Positions 45,716-54,262 are shown, numbered from the stretch's first letter. The stretch is DNA of 64,000 nucleotides from Streptomyces sp. WM6378 (GCF_001279695.1 NZ_LGDD01000133.1:62001-126000), one strand, 5' to 3'. Program-made: numbers and translations. Notes: generated by a model not told the origin, from the letters alone.

Positions 45716-46027
45716 CTATTGCAGGCAGACCAGGTCATGCTGCACTATGGCCACCAGGGCGGCTTCCAATCGGGAGGAAAGGCCCAGCTTCTCCAGGATA
45801 TTTGCCACATGCTTTTTAACGGTGCGCTCCGAAATTCCCAGACGGTGCGCTATGCGCATATTACTGCTAGCCACTCCCAGCAGATGCAACACTTCCCGCT
45901 CTCTGCCGGTCAGTCGAGATATGTCTACTTCACCGAGGAGCCCCAGAAGTGGCATCCCGGAGCAGCAGTTTTCCTGGTCTGTGGTGTTAAAGTCCTTTGG
46001 CACGATCTTCCCCCCGTTGTAGTCCAT
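45716..46027 (-). CDS. Small LuxR-family DNA-binding protein
   Basis: About 103 residues, consisting mainly of one LuxR/GerE helix-turn-helix (LTGREREVLHLLGVASSNMR, IAHRLGISERTVKKHVANIL). It has no receiver or ligand domain. ATG 46027 (MDYNGGKIV) is the best start but has no clear ribosome-binding site. It is adjacent to the secreted-peptide gene on the same strand and may control it. The GC content is low for the genome. Confidence 0.75.
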   Translation of the reverse strand: MDYNGGKIVPKDFNTTDQENCCSGMPLLGLLGEVDISRLTGREREVLHLLGVASSNMRIAHRLGISERTVKKHVANILEKLGLSSRLEAALVAIVQHDLVCLQ

Positions 46028-47116
46028 GCCGCATAAGAGTATGAAACAGCCTGATGCTCGGCACCTCCGGATTCGAGGCGCACTATCGTGACTGATAGCG
46101 CGACTTCCTGCCCAGGTGACGGCTCTCGACCGGCGCAAAGAATTACATTGCAATCGCCGCAGATTGGGTCAGAATCTGCATATACATCAGCACTGATGCG
46201 CAACGCAATGAGCACGGAAACCTGATGCTACCTACTGCCCGACGGTCCTGAAGAACGCCGGTCCGGCTATATCTACCGATGCCACAGGTAGCTACGCCCC
46301 GCAATCACCCTCGGCGTAAACACTTCAGAAATCGAGTGCCCGGCGCTCCGCTAGTGCGAGCTGCGCAGACGGCACACTGAACGACCACATACTGCATCGA
46401 ATTGACAGAAATCACTACGAGCCTCCCCCTCGGCATGCATCCACTATCAGATGCGTGCAGCGGTACGAGATCTTTGCTGGTTGACCGGCGGGGAATCAAG
46501 GAGTTTTGGCCTACTCGAACAAGGAAACGGCTGAAAATAATCGCCAAGTGGAGCCCTCCTCAGGCCAGTCACGTACCGTCCCGAAGAGAGGTCGCGTGGG
46601 ACACTAGCCAGTAAAACGGGCCAGGTGTCACCATCGGGCACCCCTGCCCTGAACCTTCCTAGGCACCTAACGGAATCATTCGATTGGCACAAGCCTTGGC
46701 TCGAAACTGCCACTCGATTCCTGTTGGGTGATCGTCACTCGGTGAAGTGGCGTCTGCTGTCACTGGTTCTTTCTGTACTGATGGTTGCGTGATGCTGCGC
46801 TGGTGTTTTCCATCCTGTGGGAGGCACCCTTCGGCAGTGCTTCCGCTAGGGTTTTAGCTGGTCGGGAACGTAGGGTGGGCCATACGGGTTGGGATGGTCG
46901 TGAAGCGATCCCGCAACGCGGCTGAACAACTCCTGCTGGCGAGTAGATGGCTAACGCTGCACTGCTGGTCAGCCCCGCTGAATGCGTGAGCGATGCGTGA
47001 GCGGACGCGCGAGCACACGCCATCCTGGGCCGGACCGACCAGCAAGCCGGTCCTCGCTGACTAGGCAAAATAGGACGACAGGGGAGCGGTCAAAACCGTC
47101 TGGCATGATCTTGCCG
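46028..47116. other. Right end of element 1, no clear gene
   Basis: About 1.1 kb of lower-GC DNA without a convincing gene. The short frames lack ribosome-binding sites and typical codon bias. It contains the paired TGCGTGAGCG repeats at 46983-46992 and 46994-47003 and the segment 47005-47063, which resembles 41378-41435. Confidence 0.55.
46983..47003. repeat. Paired TGCGTGAGCG repeats, right arm of element 1
   Basis: Two exact copies 11 bp apart, at 46983-46992 and 46994-47003, in the same orientation and spacing as the left-arm pair at 23925-23945. They lie about 115 bp from the att core. Confidence 0.7.
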
Positions 47117-47162
47117 GGACTTTTAATCCGTTGGTTGTCGGTTCGAGTCCGACATGGCCTAC
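47117..47162 (+). repeat. att core, right copy (junction of elements 1 and 2)
   Basis: 46 bp identical to the 3' half of tRNA-Lys (23776-23821). It is not a full tRNA: the 5' half is missing. It ends element 1 and begins element 2. Confidence 0.95.
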
Positions 47163-47200
47163 CGGTCGCGGGAAGGGCTTCATAGCTCCTGACCTGCGCT

Positions 47201-47240
47201 TCAGTGCCCCGTCTGGCTTTGCTGGGCGGGGCGCTTCTGC
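47201..47240. terminator. Hairpin between att and int of element 2
   Basis: GTGCCCCGTCTGGC pairs with GCTGGGCGGGGCGC around TTT, with some G-U pairs. It is the equivalent of the 23857-23900 hairpin in element 1. Confidence 0.6.
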
Positions 47241-48766
47241 GTTCTCGGCCCCCGTGCGTGAGCGAGGTGAGCCCGGGAGTGCGGGCGGCCCGGCGAGGGA
47301 TGAGTTGGGCGGCCTTCTCAGCGATCTCCCGATCCAGCTCCGGGAGCAGGCTCGTGTACGTGTCCGAAGTGAGCGCGATGGTCGAGTGCCGCAGGGTCTC
47401 CTTCACCGCGTGGATGTCGCCGCCCCCACCGTGCGTGAGGGTCGCGGCGACGTGCCGCAGGTCCCGGAGCGTGATGGGCGGCAGGTCGGTGGTCGCGAGG
47501 ATGCGGCGGAAGGTCTCGGAGACGGTCTCGGGGTGCAGCCACGAGCCGTCTTCCTGAGTGAAGACCTTGCCGGTGTCGTGCCACGTCTCGCCGCGCGCGA
47601 GTCGGGCCCGCTTCGTCTCCTCCTGGCGCTGCCGATGCGCCGTCAGGACGGTGACGTTCAGGCTGTCGAGCGCGATCGTGCTCGCGCTGCCGTCGGTCTT
47701 TGGCTCGGACTCGTACACGTCCCAGCCGTCGACGACGAGTTCCTTGGCCGGCGTGATGCTGCCGCCGACGAGGTCGACCTCGGTCCAGTCCTGGCCGACC
47801 CCTTCGCCTCGACGCAGGCCGCGGGTCCCGACGAGGTGGAAGAAGGCGTAGAGGTCATCGTCCTCGGCGGCGTCGAGGTACTCCCCGAACTGCTCCGGCG
47901 TCCACACCATGACCGCGCTCGGGATCTCGCCCGTCTCGCGCCAGCGCCGTACCCGCTCGGCGGTCCACAGCAGCGGCTTGGGCCGCTTGCCGGATTCGAG
48001 TTCGACGTGGGCAGCGGCGTTGAAGGTGATCAGCTGCTCGGAGATCGCGGAGTTGAGCGCGGCGCGCAGGGTGCGCCGGATGCTCTGCCGCGTCGCCGGT
48101 CCAGTGATCCGGCAGTACGGCTTCATCTCGGCGAGCTTGGCCCGCTCGGCGGCGAGCCGCTCCCGCTCGGCTGCGACGGGTCGTCCCGCCTTGCTCGGCT
48201 TGCATCGCACGACCTGTTCGCGCCGCTGCTGGTTCTCGGCCGCGATCACCTCGTTCTCGTCGGCGATGGCCTCGAACATGCGGACCAGGTGGCGGACGTT
48301 GAGCCGGTCAAGCCGTATGTGCCCGATGCGCGGCTTCAAGTGCACCTTGATGTGCGAGGCGTACCCGCCGGTCGTCCTGCGGCGGGGCTTTTTTCCCCCG
48401 ATCCATTTGTCGAGCCCCCCTCCCCCGGGGGGAAGCGGCGCTTGGTCTCGTCGTAGTCCGGTATCGGCTCCTTGTCGGCCGACACCTGGGCGAGTAGATC
48501 GCCGATGCGCTGCCTACCGTCGGCGTCGTCCTCGTCCGGGGTCGCGAGTAGCGCGCGCAACTTGTCGAGGTCGCCCTGCGCCTTCGTCTGGGAGTCGTAG
48601 CCGCTGCGGCGGAAGATGCGGCGGGTCTTCCCGTCCTCGCCGGGCGGCAGCTCCTGGCGCACGTTCCACAGGCCGTGACGCCGGTTCTTCAACTTCGGGC
48701 ACGACTGCCCGTACTGCTTGCCTGTCTCCGGGTTCCGGCACGCGCATCTCCGGAAGGTCGAGCCGC

Positions 48767-49516
48767 TCAACCCCGGCCCTCCTTGCTCGCAGGCTGGTAG
48801 ACCTGCACGGCCTCGGGGCGCTTGAGCATCTCGAACTGCCGCATGTCATCAACCCACTTGGCGTCATAGGCAGGGGGACGGAGACCGAGGTCGGTCATCT
48901 CGTTGAGCACGGTGGCGAGGTCCTGGAGCCGGTCGAGGTACGCCCCGCGGGCCTTCTGAGTCTCTGCCGCGTTCTCGCCGTGCCGCTCACTGGCGAAGTG
49001 GTGTTGACCGCTGGCCTTGCGCAGCGCGGTCTGCGCGGCCTGGAGGCTGCGGTACACATCAGCGGGCACGGAGACCTTCTGCCAGACCCCCATGCGGTCC
49101 GGCCCGTCCTTGCCTCCGATACTCGTGTCGTCGACGACCATCCGGCCCTCTGCGGTGCGGAAGGCCGGCGGCTCCTCGCCGGTGATCCATCGCCAGGCGT
49201 AGTGCGGGTGCAACCCGCCCCAACGAGCAGGCGACGGCACACGGTCCGCGCTGCCGAGCGGCAGTGCCAGCAGGAGCGGCGGCACGCCGAGCGCGTACCC
49301 GAAGGTCATCAGCTCGTCGACGGTGACCTCGCGGCGGCGCTTGCCCTCCCTGTCCCGGCGGCCGGTCTCGATGTTCGTGATGGCCGCATACGTCAGCTCT
49401 GGCGCGCCGATCCGCGCGCACTCCTCCGCGAGCTGTTCGCGGTTGAGCCCGAGGCGCGTGCGGTGCATCCGGATCTGGTCGGCGACCAGGTCGCTCAAGA
49501 TCTCGTGGCTGTGCAT
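48767..49516 (-). CDS. XRE-family regulator of element 2
   Basis: A 249-residue protein with an N-terminal helix-turn-helix (IRMHRTRLGLNREQLAEECA, YAAITNIETGRR) and a long hydrophilic C-terminal part containing WRWITGEEPPAF, comparable to WFTGDDPG in the element 1 regulator. Its TGA overlaps the TTG of int, as in element 1. It is divergent from xis and is the probable control gene for excision. Confidence 0.87.
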   Translation of the reverse strand: MHSHEILSDLVADQIRMHRTRLGLNREQLAEECARIGAPELTYAAITNIETGRRDREGKRRREVTVDELMTFGYALGVPPLLLALPLGSADRVPSPARWGGLHPHYAWRWITGEEPPAFRTAEGRMVVDDTSIGGKDGPDRMGVWQKVSVPADVYRSLQAAQTALRKASGQHHFASERHGENAAETQKARGAYLDRLQDLATVLNEMTDLGLRPPAYDAKWVDDMRQFEMLKRPEAVQVYQPASKEGRG

Positions 49517-49624
49517 ATCGACACGCTAGCGCATCAGATTGCGTCGTGTCATTCGGTGACGTACTTTGTGATCAAGGTCGATTCGAACCGTCGACTGTGC
49601 AAATCGACATGATCGGAGACGTGA

Positions 49625-49888
49625 GTGGCTCACGCCCAGCACACCCGAGAGATGACCCACACCGAGCTGCTCGCCCTGCCGGTTAGCTTCCCCCTGGAGA
49701 CAGCCAACCGCGCCCTGGCCATCGGCCGGACGAATGGCTACTTCATGGCCAAGACCGGCACCTACCCGGTACGCGTCCTCCAACACGGCCGCGCCTACCG
49801 GGTCACCCGCTACGACCTGCTGCGCTACCTCGGCCTTGAACCCATCCCGGTTGACCACACCAGCCCTGGCGAGACTCAAGCCGCGTGA
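49625..49888 (+). CDS. Xis-like excisionase of element 2
   Basis: An 87-residue winged-helix protein: TELLALPVSFPLETANRALA, GRTNGYFMAKTGTYPVRVLQ. It is the counterpart of the gene at 26285. GTG 49625 has GGAG 7 nt upstream. The 108-bp space to the divergent XRE gene contains several short inverted repeats that may be operators. Confidence 0.85.
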   Translation: MAHAQHTREMTHTELLALPVSFPLETANRALAIGRTNGYFMAKTGTYPVRVLQHGRAYRVTRYDLLRYLGLEPIPVDHTSPGETQAA

Positions 49889-49979
49889 TGCCGTCCCCGT
49901 TCTAAACCTCTACGAGAGAACGGCGGCACGGGGTGCGAACGACCAAGCCCGCCCCGTACCGCCGCACGGAGATTTCCTC

Positions 49980-50027
49980 ATGAAGAAGCCTACCCAGCCT
50001 CACTGTCTCAAGGTGGTCGTCGCGTGA
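49980..50027 (+). CDS. 15-residue leader peptide upstream of the replication-type gene
   Basis: An ATG at 49980 with GGAG 8 nt upstream opens a frame of 15 codons (MKKPTQPHCLKVVVA). Its TGA overlaps the GTG of the next gene (GTGA). This arrangement is typical of translational coupling by a short leader. Confidence 0.5.
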   Translation: MKKPTQPHCLKVVVA

Positions 50028-50857
50028 GCCTCGACGCCATGGACTGGGTGTGGAACCGGTCCGCTGCCAAGGGCAACGCCCGCATGGTCATGGTGGCCAT
50101 CGCGGACAAGTGCCCCGGCCCCGACTGCACTGCCTACGCCGGTACAGCGATGCTCATGCGATACGTCAACGCGTCACGTACGTCCGTCAGGGAATCGATC
50201 GACAAGCTGATTGCCCTGGGCGAGCTGGAGATGGTCGTGGGCGCCAAGGGGCCTCGTGGCGAGACGGTGTACCGCCTTCCACATGCCGTCGGGCACTCTC
50301 GTTTCACGTCCCAAGAGCCTGGTCTCCAGGGAGTTGGAATCCGGTCCGGGCCGGATCTCGCCCCGGATCGGAAACCGGCCCGCCGAGGATCGGAATCCGG
50401 TCCCGGTGGGGGGCGGAAACCGATCACCGGGGGAGCGGATATCTGCCCCCAGAACGCAAAGAACCAGGAAGAACACAAGGAACAGCAGCGCACGCCCCGT
50501 TCGGCCACTGTCCTCCCCTGCAGAGTGCAGCAACTTGACTCCGCCCTGCAGACGGCCGGGATTTCCGTCCGATGGAATGGCGGAACGAGTGAGCAGCGGG
50601 AGGCGGAGGGCCTAGTGGAACGGCACGGCGTCGCCGTGCTCGTCAACCGCGCCCTGAACCGAGGTGGCGCAGCCGACATGCCCAAGCCGGCCCGCTATTG
50701 GCTGAAGGTCTGGGGCGACCTCGACCACAGGCCGGACAACACCGCAGACCGAGGCGCGAACGTCCTTCATCTGCGCCCCACCACCCCTCACAGCCACACC
50801 GACCTCCTGACCGCAGGTCTCGTTCTGCTCGCCGAGCAGGAAGGAATCGCCCAGTGA
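50024..50857 (+). CDS. Winged-helix replication-initiator-like protein
   Basis: A 277-residue protein. The N-terminal 100 residues form a helix-turn-helix of the type found in phage and plasmid replication proteins (RMVMVAIADKCPGPDCTAYA, GTAMLMRYVNASRTSVRESI). A proline/glycine-rich linker follows and then a helical C-terminal part (ADMPKPARYWLKVWGDLDHR). It is coupled to the leader peptide and to the next gene by GTGA overlaps. A role in element replication or its control is likely but not proven. Confidence 0.72.
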   Translation: MSLDAMDWVWNRSAAKGNARMVMVAIADKCPGPDCTAYAGTAMLMRYVNASRTSVRESIDKLIALGELEMVVGAKGPRGETVYRLPHAVGHSRFTSQEPGLQGVGIRSGPDLAPDRKPARRGSESGPGGGRKPITGGADICPQNAKNQEEHKEQQRTPRSATVLPCRVQQLDSALQTAGISVRWNGGTSEQREAEGLVERHGVAVLVNRALNRGGAADMPKPARYWLKVWGDLDHRPDNTADRGANVLHLRPTTPHSHTDLLTAGLVLLAEQEGIAQ

Positions 50858-51069
50858 ACCGCCGGGAGGCCGCAGCCTTGTTGAACCACTCGTCGGTCGC
50901 CGAAAGCAGCAGGCTGTACGCGCCGATCGACGTCGGGCACCAAGCCGACGATGCCGCCACCGGCGAGGGGCGGGGGGTGGACAATCTCCGAGCCATTGCA
51001 TCTGCCCTCGGCTGGCCGGGTATCCGCTCTGTGGTCCGCACCTACGCGTCGGAAGGCGGCGCCGAGTGA
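50854..51069 (+). CDS. Small hypothetical protein of element 2
   Basis: 71 residues, starting at a GTG that overlaps the previous stop and ending in an overlap with the next start. The N-terminus NRREAAALLNHSSVAESSRL looks helical. I recognise no family. The continuous four-base overlaps show it belongs to the replication-type operon. Confidence 0.6.
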   Translation: MNRREAAALLNHSSVAESSRLYAPIDVGHQADDAATGEGRGVDNLRAIASALGWPGIRSVVRTYASEGGAE

Positions 51070-51614
51070 AGCACGGTGAAATCGCAGCCCTGTTGGCCTA
51101 TGCAGGCAAGCTGGACGGTCGCATACGACGCCACATGACCAACGAGCAGCAAGCCGCGGAGACCATACGCAACTGGGCCACACCACTGGCCAACGTCCCC
51201 TCCACAGTTAGTGCGTGCCACTGGGATGCGGCCCGCGCGGTACGCCGCTATTACGAACAGCGTGAGGGTGATCGCTCGGCGCAGTTCCGGCCGATCGAGC
51301 CGGGCGACATCCTCGCCGCGTGGGCGCCTTTCCGGGGAGAACTTCTGAGCCGGCACGTGGACCCCGTGCCGACCGCTGACGCCGACGACGCGGCAGCGTA
51401 CTGCTCTGAACTGTCAGCCTCCCGCGCTGCGGTGGCCAGCGGACTCACCGCCCCCAGCGGTCAGCGTCGGCTCGGCAGAGGCCCAGGGTGGTCCACATCA
51501 GGAAGTGCCGCCGGCGGACCGATTCCAGCCCAGATCCGGCGCGAGCTTGCCCAGCTTCGCCTCAAGGGAGCTCGTGCCGGGCAGTCGCACTTGATCCGGG
51601 TGCGCGCCGCCTGA
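51066..51614 (+). CDS. Hypothetical element protein
   Basis: A 182-residue protein coupled to the previous gene (GTGA). It is mainly helical, with the pattern WDAARAVRRYYEQREGDRSA followed by IEPGDILAAWAPFRGELLSR. A short family of this type occurs in actinobacterial phages and integrative elements beside replication genes, where it has been proposed as a helicase-loader-like partner. The assignment is weak. Confidence 0.6.
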   Translation: MKHGEIAALLAYAGKLDGRIRRHMTNEQQAAETIRNWATPLANVPSTVSACHWDAARAVRRYYEQREGDRSAQFRPIEPGDILAAWAPFRGELLSRHVDPVPTADADDAAAYCSELSASRAAVASGLTAPSGQRRLGRGPGWSTSGSAAGGPIPAQIRRELAQLRLKGARAGQSHLIRVRAA

Positions 51615-52116
51615 CCATGCGCCGGGTACCCAAGGGACGGTTCGCCACCCCTTGGGCACCCGGGATGCGCTCACGATCTCGCGCCGCCAACGGGCAGATG
51701 AGGAAACGGGCAGCCTTGCGAGGGGCGGTCTCGCTGGGCGTGAGGCCCTTCGAGCGACGGACGCCCGGCGCCCCCATCGGCCTGTCGGCCGACGTGTCCC
51801 GCCGGGGGCTCTCCCGCAGCCGCGGTCGGCCGGTGAGGACGGCTCGCGCGAGGACGTGCTGAGGAAGGGGGGGCATCGATGTGTCCCCGTGCCGTGGCCG
51901 CCGCTGGTTGTGCTGCTCCACGTACTGGCAGCTGCCGCGCTCGGACGGCTGAACTACCTGCGGGGCGCGGTGATCCACCGCAGGCGGAGGAACCCAGGCT
52001 CCGTCGTCGTGCCGCGAGGGCCGTTGCCGTGCTCGGGCCGAAGGCGCAGCTGAGCCCGGATCCCTGGCGGACACGGACCAGACAGGACGCGCCACGAGGT
52101 GCTGCTGTAGCCAGGA
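51615..52116. other. Non-coding or decayed DNA at the end of element 2 genes
   Basis: A plus-strand frame from 51617 (MRRVPKGRFATPWAPGMRSR) runs for 81 codons without a ribosome-binding site and with arginine-rich, non-protein-like content. A further frame lies near 51890. I regard this as a degraded boundary. No att copy is seen. Confidence 0.45.
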
Positions 52117-52144
52117 ATGGCCTTCTTGCGGGCAGAGTCCTCTA

Positions 52145-52166
52145 GAATTGAAGAGTTCTTCAATTC
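52145..52166. promoter_or_regulatory. Inverted-repeat operator upstream of the first ArsR operon
   Basis: GAATTGAAGA (52145-52154), two bases, then TCTTCAATTC (52157-52166): perfect 10-bp arms. Its size and position match operators of ArsR/SmtB-type repressors. The ArsR gene of this operon (52380) is the obvious candidate ligand. Confidence 0.7.
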
Positions 52167-52209
52167 GCTAGTTGCCGTGGTGAACAAGTCACGGAGGAAG
52201 CGGTCAGTA

Positions 52210-52383
52210 GTGGGCGGGTTCACCGAGGCGCTGCAAGAGCGCGTGCGCAACGCGCGGGAGGCGCTGAAGGCGGCCCTGGAGGCGGAGGATGCCTACGAGG
52301 TGTCGCTGGCGCAGGGCGAGCTGGAGGATGCGCTGCGGCTGGCCCGGAAACACGGGATCGACGTCGGGGCGGAGGAAGGGTGA
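52210..52383 (+). CDS. Small helical protein heading the ArsR operon
   Basis: About 57 residues from GTG 52210 (MGGFTEALQERVRNAREALKA), with GGAGGA 11 nt upstream; the longer frame from 52117 includes the operator and is less likely. The product is one long charged helix (AREALKAALEAEDAYEVSLA, QGELEDALRLARKHGID). Its stop overlaps the ArsR start. Confidence 0.6.
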   Translation: MGGFTEALQERVRNAREALKAALEAEDAYEVSLAQGELEDALRLARKHGIDVGAEEG

Positions 52384-52733
52384 TCGGGGTGCCGGTTCCG
52401 CTGTATCAGGCGAAGGCGGAGTTCTTCCGGATGCTGGGGCATCCGGTGCGCATCCGGGTGCTGGAGCTGCTGCAGGACGGGCCGCTGCCGGTGCGGGATC
52501 TGCTGGCGGCGATCGAGATCGAGGCGTCGAACCTGTCTCAACAGCTGGCGGTGCTGCGCCGCTCCGGCATCGTGACCGCGACCCGGGAGGGCTCGACCGT
52601 GGTGTATGAGCTGGCCGGCGGGGACGTCGCGGAGCTGCTGGCCGCTGCGCGGCGGATTCTGTCGGCGCTGCTGGCCGGGCAGCAGGACCTGCTGGCGCAG
52701 CTGCATGAGGCGGACGAGGCGGCCACCTCGTGA
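52380..52733 (+). CDS. ArsR-family repressor 1
   Basis: A 117-residue winged-helix protein: FFRMLGHPVRIRVLELLQDG, SNLSQQLAVLRRSGIVTATR and the wing EGSTVVYELAG. The metal-binding ELCVCDL motif of ArsR/SmtB is absent; the place reads LPVRDLLAAI. It therefore probably does not sense metal through that site. GTG 52380 overlaps the preceding TGA, and the next gene overlaps its stop. It is clearly related to the ArsR at 57020. Confidence 0.88.
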   Translation: MIGVPVPLYQAKAEFFRMLGHPVRIRVLELLQDGPLPVRDLLAAIEIEASNLSQQLAVLRRSGIVTATREGSTVVYELAGGDVAELLAAARRILSALLAGQQDLLAQLHEADEAATS

Positions 52734-53200
52734 CGGGTACGGGCTGGTTGCGGCCGTGGCGCAGGGGCAAGCCGGTCGCGGCGGTGGAGCATGTGCCGCC
52801 CCAGGTGCGGCGGCATGTCGTGTCGGTGCCGGTGGGACCGCAGGCGGTGGCCCGGGCCCGGGAGGCGGTGGCTGCACGCTTCGCGGAGGCCGGGGTTATG
52901 GCCCGGTCGGCGTTCGCCGATGTGGTGCTGCTGGTGGTCAGTGAGCTGGTCGCCAACGTGCTGCGGCACGCGCCGCGCTCACCCTTCGCCGGTGTCGGGA
53001 TAACGGTCGGCTCGGGACAGTTGGTGATCAGCGTGGAGGACACCGGGCCCTCCATGCCTGAGCTGTCCGGTGACGGCATGGGCGCGGGGTTGCGCATGGT
53101 GGCCGAGCTGGCCGCGGACTACGACGGGGACCTCAGCTGTGAGCCGGCCTTCCACCACAGCGGGAAGATCGTTCTTGTCCGGTTCGAGGTCCCCAGGTGA
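52730..53200 (+). CDS. Anti-sigma-type ATP-binding protein
   Basis: A 156-residue HATPase_c protein of the RsbW/SpoIIAB-like group. The N-box is VVSELVANVLRHA, the G1 box VISVEDTGPSMPE and the G2 region DGMGAGLRMVAEL. Such proteins in Streptomyces are small serine kinases acting in partner-switching. It is translationally coupled to ArsR 1. A related protein is encoded at 61795-62220. Confidence 0.85.
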   Translation: MTGTGWLRPWRRGKPVAAVEHVPPQVRRHVVSVPVGPQAVARAREAVAARFAEAGVMARSAFADVVLLVVSELVANVLRHAPRSPFAGVGITVGSGQLVISVEDTGPSMPELSGDGMGAGLRMVAELAADYDGDLSCEPAFHHSGKIVLVRFEVPR

Positions 53201-53237
53201 GGCTTGCGATGTTCGTGACGACTGTGGAGGTGACGCG

Positions 53238-53414
53238 ATGAGTGACGAGACCACCGACGCGCGGCCGGTACGCGGCAAGAAGGCCGCGAAAGACGTGGAG
53301 CAACAGAAGGAGAGCGGCGTCGCGCTGCGGGCCTTCTTCTACATTTTCGGCACGCATTTGTTCGCCGGGTTCGTGTGGCTGCTGTTCTACGTCGGCGAGC
53401 ACGCCCACAAGTAG
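53238..53414 (+). CDS. DUF6126 small membrane protein
   Basis: A 58-residue protein with GGAGG 7 nt before its ATG. It has a charged N-terminal half (RPVRGKKAAKDVEQQKESG) and one membrane helix, FFYIFGTHLFAGFVWLLFYV, which is the signature of DUF6126. Its function is unknown. It is the last gene of the ArsR operon. Confidence 0.82.
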   Translation: MSDETTDARPVRGKKAAKDVEQQKESGVALRAFFYIFGTHLFAGFVWLLFYVGEHAHK

Positions 53415-53427
53415 GGAACAACCAGTC

Positions 53428-53607
53428 ATGACCGCTGTCGTGGGGCATGGTGACCTCGCCCCGTGGAACCTGGCGCTCCTTGAAGAAGATCTCAGCGCCC
53501 GGCTCGTGCGCGACGCCGCCTCCCCCCGCCGGTCCTCCTGCTGCCGCCGACCAATGACAGGCCGTGCCGGGGCTCTTGGCATGTCCAAGGACTCCGATCT
53601 GGCTTGA
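53428..53607 (+). pseudogene. Remnant of an aminoglycoside-phosphotransferase-like gene
   Basis: A short frame that begins MTAVVGHGDLAPWNLALLEE, which contains the HGDLxPWN catalytic-loop motif of the APH/choline-kinase family. It degenerates at once to Arg/Ser-rich sequence, and neither the N-lobe nor the metal-binding Asp is present. It is most likely a gene fragment. Confidence 0.4.
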
Positions 53608-53707
53608 GACACCACAACGAGATCGTGCGCACCAACGTCACGGACTGGACCTGGTATTGGATTCCCATCGCTGCATGGCGAACGGCCCCTGAGGCTCCGC
53701 TCCAAGA

Positions 53708-54262
53708 TCAGGGGTTCCCAGTGCGCCGCGCGAGACGGGCGTGGTGGGTCGGCCTGGCCAGTCCAGGGTCGGGGCCCAACAGCGGAGAGTCGTGACAGTT
53801 CGCCCCGGCCAGAACACGGCCGAGCGGGATTTCGCAGCCGTCTGTCATGCCGGAGCGTTTCAGGCCCTGTTTTCCCCGGTCGACCGGGGAGCGCCCGGCG
53901 GCCTCACCACCGCCGGGGGCCTTGGTGATGGAGCCATCGATGGCGACCTGATCCAGCATTAGGCCGACGATGCGGTCGTAGGAGTCGAGCGGGGTCTGCT
54001 TCAACTGGCTGAAAATGCCGAGGCGGATCCACTCGTCGCGACGGCTGCGGATGGTGCTGGCCGAGCAGGCCGTGTCAGCGATCGCCTCGTAGGGGCAGCC
54101 GAACCGCAGCAACTGCAGAAGCTTGTCGAACACGATCCGGTCACTGATGCGCGGACGGTGGCAGCGCAGAGGATGGTCCGGGTGGTAGAGCGGCCGCTGA
54201 GGCAGCAGCGCCGAGAACTGGTCCCACAGCGGTTCGGTCAGCCATGACGGAAGGACGGGCAC
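53708..54262 (-). pseudogene. Truncated IS5-family transposase
   Basis: 184 residues from GTG 54262. The N-terminal part matches IS5-type transposases: LTEPLWDQFSALLPQRPLYH, the HTH-like FGCPYEAIADTACSASTIRS, and the first catalytic Asp in DQVAIDGSITKAP. The frame ends after LAGANCHDSPLLG with unrelated residues, so the remaining catalytic residues are lost. A full protein is about 270 residues. The element is inactive. Confidence 0.82.

Larger units (their letters stand above)
23822..47162. mobile_element. Integrative mobilisable element 1 (23.3 kb, tRNA-Lys site)
   Basis: Bounded by the 46-bp direct repeats at 23776-23821 and 47117-47162. It contains integrase, XRE regulator and xis-like gene at the left, then a DUF3631 ATPase, DUF2637 protein, MobC, relaxase and ParB-like protein. 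The rest is cargo: two secreted/membrane protein pairs, a radical SAM operon, a two-component system, a ricin lectin and a LuxR regulator. No FtsK/SpoIIIE transfer ATPase is visible, so transfer probably needs a helper. Paired TGCGTGAGCG repeats lie about 105-120 bp inside each end. Confidence 0.9.
46969..48770 (-). pseudogene. Integrase of element 2, disrupted by deletion and frameshift
   Basis: A tyrosine recombinase related to the element 1 integrase along its length: CACRNPETGKQYGQSCPKL at the N-terminus, GTRGLRRGEGVG, LRDLRHVAAT, TLRHSTI and DTYTS in the catalytic half. The frame starting at TTG 48770 is lost at a C-rich tract near 48410-48432. There about 12-13 codons of the core-binding domain are missing and the frame shifts. 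The downstream frame is open from about 48412 but lacks a stop at the usual end. It runs through the att core to 46969, so its C-terminal tail is encoded across the recombination site. It is probably inactive, unless the C-run is a sequencing error. Confidence 0.8.
47163..51614. mobile_element. Recognisable part of integrative element 2
   Basis: Starts at the second att core and has the same left-end plan as element 1: a hairpin, int, XRE regulator overlapping int by TTGA, and a divergent xis. A coupled series of small replication-type genes follows (49980-51614). No FtsK-type transfer gene and no third att core are seen, so the outer boundary is unknown and the element may be truncated near 51.6 kb. 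Confidence 0.75.

Noticed and set aside
46028..46960. Several short open frames at the right end of element 1
   Set aside because: None has a ribosome-binding site, typical codon bias or a recognisable protein pattern.
47117..47162. A second complete tRNA-Lys at the element junction
   Set aside because: Only the 3' half from the anticodon stem is present; the acceptor 5' strand and D-arm are missing.
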